A program made the translations under genes and the position numbers. 8,998 bases of DNA from Helicobacteraceae bacterium (GTDB taxonomy: Bacteria; Campylobacterota; Campylobacteria; Campylobacterales; Sulfurimonadaceae), in the NCBI GenBank assembly GCA_015489055.1, contig WFMO01000092.1, positions 1-8,998 on the forward strand, read 5' to 3'. The notes beneath the pieces are model-generated. The model was not told the origin of the DNA. It ran no database searches and saw nothing but the letters and a program-made list of their open reading frames with translations. Shown one piece after another: positions 1 through 5,011 of the stretch; the stretch's first letter is position 1, and each line of letters starts with the position of its first letter.

Positions 1-98
1 ATATATCTGCTTAACACATAACCAATAGCCGTCACACTCTTTTTATCTAACTCTTGTTCATATATTCCTCTGATATCATACTCTCTGTAAATGCTCAT
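1..98 (-). CDS. Phosphomannomutase/phosphoglucomutase, N-terminal fragment (runs off left edge)
   Basis: Reading the minus strand from the ATG at 98-96 gives 32 complete codons with no stop before the window edge. The peptide starts MSIYREYDIRGIYEQELD and continues to an AIGYVLSRY segment. The REYDIRGI...L...AIG pattern is the start of domain 1 of the alpha-D-phosphohexomutase family (ManB/AlgC/PMM-PGM), enzymes that interconvert the 6-phosphate and 1-phosphate of mannose or glucose for nucleotide-sugar, LPS or glycan synthesis in the cytoplasm. The catalytic phosphoserine loop would lie outside the window. An AGAGG-like ribosome site lies about 7 bases upstream of the ATG, and a TGGTATAAT box (130-138) lies a suitable distance further up. 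The gene is divergent from the diguanylate cyclase. Family assignment is fairly safe; the choice between mannose and glucose specificity, and so the symbol, is not possible from 32 residues. Confidence 0.75.
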   Translation of the reverse strand, partial: MSIYREYDIRGIYEQELDKKSVTAIGYVLSRY

Positions 99-129
99 AC
101 AATGCCTCTAAATAATATTTATTGTCTAA

Positions 130-138
130 ATTATACCA
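130..138 (-). promoter_or_regulatory. Extended -10 promoter for the phosphohexomutase gene
   Basis: The minus strand reads TGGTATAAT, an exact extended -10 (hexamer 135-130). It predicts a transcription start near 123 and a leader of about 25 bases before the ATG at 98. A second TATAAT on the same strand (143-138) lies just upstream. No good -35 hexamer is visible, as is common in this phylum. Confidence 0.45.
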
Positions 139-144
139 TTATAT

Positions 145-172
145 TTGATATTTTAGATAATATTGCTATAAT
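145..172 (+). promoter_or_regulatory. Sigma-70-type promoter for the diguanylate cyclase/glucosaminidase pair
   Basis: TTGATA (145-150, five of six matches to the -35 consensus) is followed after 16 bases by TATAAT (167-172), which is preceded by TGC to give an extended -10, TGCTATAAT. The predicted start is near 179, giving a leader of about 40 bases before the ATG at 219. It is back to back with the minus-strand -10 at 130-138, so the two promoters share about 55 bases between predicted starts. Confidence 0.6.
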
Positions 173-218
173 CTATGAATAACAATATTAAATCAGCTTA
201 ATTGAAAGATATGCATTT

Positions 219-1475
219 ATGAATCGTATTTTAATTGTAGAAGACGATAAGGTCTTAGCGAAGTTATTATCAAAAAAACTAGAAAGTACCCTTACCTTTA
301 AGACAGATATTGCGTATTCACTGCATGAGGCCAGGCTGTTTGTCAAAAAGTATGACTATTTTCTTGCTTTGCTGGATCTTAATTTGCCTGATGCGCCTTA
401 TGGTGAAGTTGTTGATATTATGCTTGCTAAAAACATCCCTTCTATTGTTTTGAGTGCTGAATTAGACAGCAAAGTAAGAGCAAAAATTTTACAAAAAGAT
501 ATTATCGACTATGTAAAAAAAGGTGATATGGACGAACTTCGATACATTATTGCCGCCGTTGAGAGACTTTACAAAAACACCAAGCATAAAGTATTAATTG
601 TTGATGACTCTCTTGTATTTAGAAACACATTAAAAAAAATGGTTCAAAATCTTTTTTTTAATGTTGTAGCGGTTGCAAACGGGCAAGAAGCACTACAGAT
701 GCTAAAATCAGACAGTCAAATCAAATTAATTTTAACAGATTATAATATGCCGGATATGAATGGTCTTGAATTAACAAAAAAAGTTAGAAAAATATACTCA
801 AAAAATGAAATCAGTATAATTGCTATATCTTCTGATCATAACGGTGAGATATCCGCTTTGTTTTTAAAACATGGGGCAACAGATTATATCACAAAGCCGT
901 TTTCAAAAGAAGAATTTTCTTGTAGATTAAACAACGCCATAGAAGCACTTGAAAATATATGGACAATTACCAACAGCGCAAATCGTGACTTTTTAACCGG
1001 GTTATATAACAGGAGATATTTTTTTAAAGATATGACCGAATATTTTTATAACGCTAAAATTAAACATGAAAATTTTTGTATCGCGATGATAGATATAGAT
1101 AATTTTAAAAAAATTAACGATACCTTTGGTCATGATATGGGTGATAAAGTTATCATACGCCTTGCTGAGATCTTAGTCCACAACACCAATGAAGGTGATT
1201 TAGTATCAAGATTTGGCGGTGAAGAGTTCTGCATTGTTTTAAAAAATATTGAACCGGAGATAGCATTAAAAAGATTGGAAAGAATTAGGACTAAAGTTCA
1301 AAAGGCTCTTATATCTAAAGACAATATCGCTTTTACAATCTCAATCGGTGTTTCATTTATACAAGATGATAATCTTGATGAAGCGATTAACATTGCTGAT
1401 ATGATGCTATATAAGGCTAAGCATAATGGAAAAAATATGATTATTGACGATATGGATTTAAGTATTGTGACTTAG
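219..1475 (+). CDS. Response regulator/diguanylate cyclase (REC-REC-GGDEF, PleD-type)
   Basis: This 418-residue cytoplasmic protein has two CheY-like receiver domains followed by a GGDEF domain, the architecture of Caulobacter PleD. It should make cyclic di-GMP from two GTP under control of phosphorylation. REC1 (about 3-118) has acidic residues E8, D9, D10 and the phospho-acceptor D53 in LLDLNLPD, but the usual Lys-Pro is Lys-Gly (K101-G102). REC2 (about 123-245) is canonical: D129/D130, acceptor D174 in LTDYNMPDMNG, and K226-P227. The cyclase domain opens with DFLTGLYNRR (257-266), has the MIDIDNFKKIND segment (290-301) and an intact active-site GGEEF at 333-337. The inhibitory I-site RxxD is degenerate, reading NEGD at 324-327, so classic product inhibition is probably absent. 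No EAL, DNA-binding or membrane segment is present. The start follows a weak GAAAGA ribosome site (204-209). No partner kinase is visible. The glucosaminidase gene follows after 21 bases, probably on the same transcript. Confidence 0.93.
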   Translation: MNRILIVEDDKVLAKLLSKKLESTLTFKTDIAYSLHEARLFVKKYDYFLALLDLNLPDAPYGEVVDIMLAKNIPSIVLSAELDSKVRAKILQKDIIDYVKKGDMDELRYIIAAVERLYKNTKHKVLIVDDSLVFRNTLKKMVQNLFFNVVAVANGQEALQMLKSDSQIKLILTDYNMPDMNGLELTKKVRKIYSKNEISIIAISSDHNGEISALFLKHGATDYITKPFSKEEFSCRLNNAIEALENIWTITNSANRDFLTGLYNRRYFFKDMTEYFYNAKIKHENFCIAMIDIDNFKKINDTFGHDMGDKVIIRLAEILVHNTNEGDLVSRFGGEEFCIVLKNIEPEIALKRLERIRTKVQKALISKDNIAFTISIGVSFIQDDNLDEAINIADMMLYKAKHNGKNMIIDDMDLSIVT

Positions 1476-1496
1476 AAAATAAAAAAGGATGGGTAA

Positions 1497-2294
1497 ATGA
1501 GACTATTAACAATAGCAATCTCTATAATATTAACAATTTTTTTTATCTATTTTGGGTATAAAAACCGTCTGCAGTACAATAAAGCGCAGATCACTTTTAA
1601 AACTATAAAAAACACATCTGACATTAAAATACTTCAAGGTAATACCGTCAAACCAGTGGTTTACAGCTCAGTTATTTCACTACAACACCTCCCTGTTTCA
1701 AAAAAGAAAAAAGCTTTCGTGTCTATTATATTACCGTCTATTTTACTTATAAAGCAAGAGATAGATATAAGGCGTGAAAGAGTCAAAGCAATTTCAACCA
1801 AATATATACAAACTAAAAAAGATAAAAAATTTTTGAGCAATCTTTTACGAAAGTACAATGCAAAAAATACAACTCTGCTTTTAAAAAAGATGGTTATGCC
1901 TCCAAATAGTTTGATTATAGCTCAAGCTGCTATAGAGAGCGGATGGGGAACATCAAAATTTTTTGTAAAAGGAAATAATGTTTTTGGTATGTGGGCATAC
2001 AACCCGAGATTTGAAAGCTTAAAAGCATCCGGCACACAACATGGCAGGCACGTTCATGTCAGAAAATATAAAACAATCCAACAATCAATCTACAGCTATC
2101 TTCTAACTTTAGCATCAAACCCACTCTACAAAAACTACAGGCAAATGCTTCAAACCACAGACAATCCATACAGCCTTGCCAATAAACTGTTAAAATATTC
2201 TCAATTAAGAGAAGTTTACATAAAGAGATTAAAACGAATTTTACGCACAAACGACTTAACGCAATATGACGACTATCATCTTTCTATGTACTAA
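1497..2294 (+). CDS. Membrane-anchored Bax-like glucosaminidase-family protein
   Basis: This 265-residue protein belongs to the Bax/glucosaminidase family (GH73-related), whose members are predicted or shown to cleave glycan strands of peptidoglycan. Residues 4-20 form one hydrophobic segment after MR, an uncleaved signal-anchor or signal peptide, so the rest should be periplasmic. Residues 72-130 contain the KKAFVSIILPSILL region seen before the catalytic core in Bax-type proteins. The core reads IIAQAAIESGWGTSKFF from 140, with E147 the likely catalytic acid, then GNNVFGMW (159-166) and a conserved tail with YSYLLTLASNP. The ATG is preceded by a good AAAGGAT ribosome site (1484-1490), and the gene lies 21 bases after the cyclase with no terminator between, so co-transcription is likely. 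Its last 11 bases overlap the convergent exonuclease gene. Family membership is clear; the exact bond cleaved and the biological role (cell separation, flagellar or pilus passage, wall turnover) are not visible. Confidence 0.88.
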   Translation: MRLLTIAISIILTIFFIYFGYKNRLQYNKAQITFKTIKNTSDIKILQGNTVKPVVYSSVISLQHLPVSKKKKAFVSIILPSILLIKQEIDIRRERVKAISTKYIQTKKDKKFLSNLLRKYNAKNTTLLLKKMVMPPNSLIIAQAAIESGWGTSKFFVKGNNVFGMWAYNPRFESLKASGTQHGRHVHVRKYKTIQQSIYSYLLTLASNPLYKNYRQMLQTTDNPYSLANKLLKYSQLREVYIKRLKRILRTNDLTQYDDYHLSMY

Positions 2295-3024
2295 GCACGG
2301 TTTTTATAGAGTATCTTAGATCTTCATCAATGTTATCCATGGATGTTAGCATCCATCTAAGATAGCCGGCATCTTCTTTTGCAATGTCTGCTAAATCTTT
2401 ACCCTTATATTTACCAAACTTAAATGTTTTAATAAACACAGGTTCTTTTGTGAGCTGGGTCATCTGCTCAACAGGATTTAGTTTGGGAAACTTATCTTTA
2501 ACGGCTTGTTTTAGTTTGCTAAGAAACAACTTTAATATCAAAACATCACCCAACGCGTCATGAGCCTGTAGCTTAACACCCCATCTTGATGCCTCTTGCT
2601 GCTCTTGCTTATAAATACCTAGTTTATATCTAAAATACTGCAATCTATATGCTTTCTCATCTTCATACACATGTTTAGCGCATCTTAAAGTATCTATTAG
2701 TTTCATCTTAAGAACAAACTCCTCTTTAGCTAACATTGCTAAATCAAACGGAGCATTATGGATTATCATATAATTATCAGGCGTATTTAATTCACAAAGT
2801 TTTTTATATGCTTTTGTGTCTTTGCATTTGGATTTATCTTGGAGCTTATCGGGCGTGATATGATGTACTTCCATAGCCTCTATAGATACCGGTATATCAG
2901 GCTTGCAAAAATCCTCATATACTTCAATTTCCCTGCCGTCTAAAACGAAAAAACCTAATTGTATTATACGATCACTCTCTGCAATTCCTGTTGTTTCTGT
3001 ATCTAGTATGATAAACTTTGCCAT
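2284..3024 (-). CDS. DEDDh 3'-5' exonuclease, ExoX-like with C-terminal accessory domain
   Basis: This 246-residue protein is a member of the DnaQ/RNase T superfamily that removes nucleotides from 3' ends using two metal ions. All five DEDDh residues can be placed: D8 and E10 in FIILDTETTG, D94 in HNAPFDLAML, and H155 and D160 in AHDALGD. After the nuclease domain (about 1-172) a separate C-terminal module (about 197-246) contains FKFGKYKGKDLADIAKEDAG and then YLRWML. This resembles the domain found at the end of exodeoxyribonuclease X-like proteins. A role in DNA repair or recombination is therefore more likely than a replicative proofreading subunit. The start is supported by GAAGG at 3036-3032, 7 bases upstream, and by a TAATG stop/start overlap with the preceding gene, indicating translational coupling. 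The stop lies inside the 3' end of the convergent glucosaminidase gene. I do not assign a symbol because DEDDh relatives such as DNA polymerase III epsilon-like proteins are hard to separate by eye. Confidence 0.88.
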   Translation of the reverse strand: MAKFIILDTETTGIAESDRIIQLGFFVLDGREIEVYEDFCKPDIPVSIEAMEVHHITPDKLQDKSKCKDTKAYKKLCELNTPDNYMIIHNAPFDLAMLAKEEFVLKMKLIDTLRCAKHVYEDEKAYRLQYFRYKLGIYKQEQQEASRWGVKLQAHDALGDVLILKLFLSKLKQAVKDKFPKLNPVEQMTQLTKEPVFIKTFKFGKYKGKDLADIAKEDAGYLRWMLTSMDNIDEDLRYSIKTVLST

Positions 3025-3410
3025 TAATTTACCTTCAAATATGGATCTAAAACATAACTCTTTAAAGCTTCCAAGTATCGCTCATCTATCTCTATTTCAA
3101 GATAAATCTGATGCATGTGATGTAAAATTTTATAGTTACAAAAAGTCAAAATTAGATTTGAGTACCGTTTAGTATTAAATTCAAAATACTCAAGCAAAAT
3201 CGGCTCTGTTAAGTCCATAAATATAGTCAATAACTTACTAAGAGAATCATCTTTATCACTAAAACCAAATAAATCGTAAAATTTATTTACAGGCTCGAAA
3301 ATATAAGGATCACGCCCGTTGCTAAGATATGTACTGTATAGTGATTGCGCTAACACTTTCGTGTTTTTTGCAACCGGCTTTTGTATGAGATCTTTTTTTG
3401 TAACTATCAT
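3024..3410 (-). CDS. Conserved-looking hypothetical protein, coupled to the exonuclease
   Basis: I do not recognise this 128-residue protein. It has no signal peptide or membrane segment and looks mostly helical and soluble. The N-terminal 20 residues are basic and polar (MIVTKKDLIQKPVAKNTK). The middle is rich in Phe, Leu and Asp, and the C-terminal part contains a FCNYKILHHMHQIYLEIEI segment with paired histidines, then DERYLEALKSYVLDPYLKVN. Reality as a gene is supported by an extended -10 box 26 bases upstream (3444-3436), by codon use like its neighbours, and by its stop codon sharing one base with the exonuclease ATG (TAATG). That coupling suggests a partner or accessory of the exonuclease, but this is inference from position only. 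There is no strong ribosome site, only an A-rich AAAAAGCG stretch. An antisense reading frame over the exonuclease junction is judged spurious. Confidence 0.75.
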   Translation of the reverse strand: MIVTKKDLIQKPVAKNTKVLAQSLYSTYLSNGRDPYIFEPVNKFYDLFGFSDKDDSLSKLLTIFMDLTEPILLEYFEFNTKRYSNLILTFCNYKILHHMHQIYLEIEIDERYLEALKSYVLDPYLKVN

Positions 3411-3435
3411 ATATACGCTTTTTAGTTTAATTGGT

Positions 3436-3444
3436 ATTATATCA
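3436..3444 (-). promoter_or_regulatory. Extended -10 promoter for the hypothetical/exonuclease pair
   Basis: The minus strand reads TGATATAAT (3444-3436), a perfect TATAAT with an upstream TG. The predicted start near 3429 gives a leader of only about 18 bases before the ATG at 3410. No recognisable -35 is present. It lies in the 61-base gap between two minus-strand genes, so the downstream pair can be transcribed independently of the Cys-containing small protein gene. Confidence 0.5.
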
Positions 3445-3471
3445 CAATTGCATATTTAGGTAGTTTAGACA

Positions 3472-3726
3472 TTAATTTAAAACTTTTGATTTTGCAAGCG
3501 CTTCTTTAATTTCATCAGTTGAGACATCACCGCTTAAAAGAAGCTCTACTTCGCCGTCTTTACCTGAAATTTCCATATTTTGAATTTTTTGTTTTGTTTC
3601 ATCGCTCATGCATTCACACTTTCCTTTTTGACAATTATCTACCATTGACACTATATTGTCTTTTTTAACTTCTCCGATAAAAGAGATGTTTACACCTTGT
3701 GCTACTTTTTCAACTGTCTTTTGCAT
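3472..3726 (-). CDS. Small Cys-containing protein of unknown function, divergent from arsR
   Basis: This 84-residue soluble protein is not one I can name. It has a beta-alpha start (VNISFIGEV, then NIVSMVDNC) and a strand-helix end (GEVELLLSGDVSTDEIKEALAKS). In between lies a Cys cluster, C32, C37 and C39, in the context DNCQKGKCECMSDE. A CxxxxCxC arrangement could hold a soft metal or metalloid or form disulfides. The pattern of short strands and helices is reminiscent of small ferredoxin-like folds, but the typical heavy-metal-associated CxxC loop is absent. A strong ribosome site, AGAAGG (3740-3735), sits 8 bases before the ATG. Its promoter overlaps the putative ArsR operator, so it is probably controlled by the neighbouring repressor and may act in response to the same metalloid or metal. 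There are no membrane segments. The gene is convincing; the function is not known. Confidence 0.78.
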   Translation of the reverse strand: MQKTVEKVAQGVNISFIGEVKKDNIVSMVDNCQKGKCECMSDETKQKIQNMEISGKDGEVELLLSGDVSTDEIKEALAKSKVLN

Positions 3727-3757
3727 AATTTATTCCTTCTGTCATATTTACAGTAAA

Positions 3758-3763
3758 AGTATA
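3758..3763 (-). promoter_or_regulatory. -10 box for the Cys-containing small protein gene
   Basis: The minus strand reads TATACT at 3763-3758, giving a predicted start near 3751 and a leader of about 25 bases with a good ribosome site. The -35 position (about 3781-3786) falls inside the inverted repeat at 3778-3801, so a bound repressor would block it. No TG extension is present. Confidence 0.4.
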
Positions 3764-3777
3764 GCGGAATTTTGTTA

Positions 3778-3801
3778 ATATATCAATATATCTTGATATA
3801 T
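3778..3801. promoter_or_regulatory. Putative ArsR operator, inverted repeat
   Basis: A perfect inverted repeat with 9-base arms and a 6-base spacer: ATATATCAA-N6-TTGATATAT. The core ATCAA-N6-TTGAT agrees with the motif I recall for arsenical-type ArsR repressors. It lies between the divergent small-protein gene and arsR, covering the -35 region of the minus-strand promoter and abutting that of arsR, so one dimer could repress both. The repeat itself is seen directly; ArsR binding is inference from position and motif. Confidence 0.65.
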
Positions 3802-3819
3802 CTTATACAGCCTTAGTTA

Positions 3820-3828
3820 TGGTATAAT
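3820..3828 (+). promoter_or_regulatory. Extended -10 promoter of arsR, predicting a leaderless message
   Basis: TGGTATAAT is an exact extended -10 (hexamer 3823-3828) ending only 5 bases before the arsR ATG at 3834. Normal spacing from the -10 puts the transcription start at about 3834-3835, on the start codon itself. No ribosome binding site precedes the ATG, consistent with a leaderless transcript. Confidence 0.5.
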
Positions 3829-3833
3829 TATTT

Positions 3834-4148
3834 ATGGAAAAATTTTTAAAATCAGTATCGGCACTAAATGATGAAACAAGAATTAGATTGCTTCGCTTTA
3901 TAGATGATAACGGGGCTATGTGCGTTTGTGAGTTGCAAAATGCATTTAATATGATACAGTCTCGCCTCTCCCGTCATCTAAAAATATTAAAAGATGCAGG
4001 TTTTTTACAAGTACAGCGCAAAGGTACATGGGCATATTATTCTATCAGCCACTCTTTGGATAAATTTCAAACAGATGCCTTATCCCAAATAAAAACATTG
4101 ACAATAGATTCGCTGCCCATATATGCTGCTAATAAATGTGGTACGTAA
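3834..4148 (+). CDS. arsR: ArsR-family transcriptional repressor, arsenical CxC type
   Basis: This 104-residue winged-helix repressor would bind its operator as a dimer and release it when a metalloid such as As(III) or Sb(III) binds. The N-terminus (LKSVSALNDETRIRLLRFI, 5-23) is typical of the family. The recognition helix region is QSRLSRHLKILKDAGFL (about 42-58), followed by the wing with RKGTWAYY. The inducer motif is MCVCEL, with C30 and C32 matching C32/C34 of the E. coli R773 ArsR motif CVCDLC. The third Cys of that motif (C37, reported dispensable) is replaced by Q35. A further Cys, C102, lies near the C-terminus. The start fits the family and lies just after a TATAAT box, with no ribosome site. 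The 3' end shares one base with the next ATG (TAATG), coupling it to a YihY-type membrane protein. No arsenate reductase or arsenite pump lies in the window, so the true effector is uncertain. Confidence 0.9.
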   Translation: MEKFLKSVSALNDETRIRLLRFIDDNGAMCVCELQNAFNMIQSRLSRHLKILKDAGFLQVQRKGTWAYYSISHSLDKFQTDALSQIKTLTIDSLPIYAANKCGT

Positions 4149-5011
4149 TGATTCAAAAAGCAAAAATTATTTTTCATGATGCAAAACTTCTTATATTAGG
4201 ATTTTTAGACAAGGAGTTGACGCTTTTTGCAGCATCTCTTAGTTTTTATACAATTTTTGCCATTATCCCGCTTTTATTGATAGTTTTAAGTCTTATAACA
4301 TCTCTGCCGAGCTTTAGCGCACAATACCATGATATAAGATTGTTTATTTTTTCAAATATTATGCCCGGCAACTCTGAGGCAATCATGAAATATATAGATG
4401 GATTTTTAAAAAATTCCGTTCAGATGGGCGTTATCAGCTTTGTGAGTGTTTTGGTTGCGTCACTTTTATTTTTTCAAAACTTTGAATATATTGTAAATAA
4501 GATATTCAATGCACCAAAAAGAACGATATGGGAATATATCACGGTTTACTGGACATTAGTCACTTTAACGCCGATTGCCTTAGGGTTATCTTTTTTTGTA
4601 TCAAGCAAACTGGCTGCTTTTTTAGGGGAGAGTCAATTGCTTGCATGGATAAATCTGTTAAAATTTTTCTCATATTTAATTATATGGGCACTATTCTTTT
4701 TAATATATCAGATCTCTGCCAATACAAAAATAATGCCTAAAGCCTCTTTGGTTGCGTCGTTTATCGTATCATTGGTTTTTGTCAGTGCAAAAACCCTTTT
4801 TGTGTATTATGTACTGCACAATAAAACATACACCACGATGTACGGTTCATTTTCTATTATAATATTTTTATTTTTATGGATATATATCTCATGGATCATA
4901 TTTATATATGGCATGAAACTATGTCACATACTTGATACAATATATAAAGAAAAAAAGGGCAAACAGATTCAAACAGTAAAAGAAGACCCTAAATCTAACA
5001 GCCAAAAGTGA
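4148..5011 (+). CDS. YihY/BrkB-family inner-membrane protein
   Basis: This 287-residue integral membrane protein belongs to the YihY/virulence-factor BrkB family, once misannotated as ribonuclease BN; its transport or other function is not established. Six hydrophobic segments are visible at about 34-52, 94-112, 132-152, 169-190, 200-222 and 233-255. Family hallmarks are LTLFAASLSFYTIFAIIPLL early in the protein and YGSFSIIIFLFLWIYISW near the end, with a charged Lys-rich cytoplasmic tail (about 266-287). I chose the ATG at 4148, which overlaps the arsR stop as TAATG; an in-frame ATG at 4136 would add MWYV and a 13-base overlap. Neither has a clear ribosome site, so expression is probably coupled to arsR. 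The last 93 bases run through the end of the convergent comEC gene. Linkage to an arsenical-type repressor is unusual for this family. Confidence 0.87.
   Translation: MIQKAKIIFHDAKLLILGFLDKELTLFAASLSFYTIFAIIPLLLIVLSLITSLPSFSAQYHDIRLFIFSNIMPGNSEAIMKYIDGFLKNSVQMGVISFVSVLVASLLFFQNFEYIVNKIFNAPKRTIWEYITVYWTLVTLTPIALGLSFFVSSKLAAFLGESQLLAWINLLKFFSYLIIWALFFLIYQISANTKIMPKASLVASFIVSLVFVSAKTLFVYYVLHNKTYTTMYGSFSIIIFLFLWIYISWIIFIYGMKLCHILDTIYKEKKGKQIQTVKEDPKSNSQK

Noticed and set aside
211..222. Three-codon mini-frame (ATG CAT TTA TGA) whose stop overlaps the cyclase ATG
   Set aside because: The ribosome site is almost adjacent to this ATG and much better placed for 219; a leader-peptide role is not supported by anything else.
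1661..1858. Minus-strand open frame inside the glucosaminidase gene
   Set aside because: It is antisense to a gene with recognisable catalytic motifs, and its sequence is low-complexity Phe/Leu/Ser, as expected opposite AT-rich Lys codons.
2903..3172. Plus-strand open frame of 89 codons across the exonuclease/hypothetical junction
   Set aside because: It is antisense to two well-supported genes, lacks a ribosome site and shows no domain-like pattern.
4136..4147. Earlier ATG for the YihY protein
   Set aside because: It adds only MWYV, has no ribosome site and lengthens the overlap with arsR; the TAATG junction at 4146-4150 is the more natural coupled start. It cannot be excluded.
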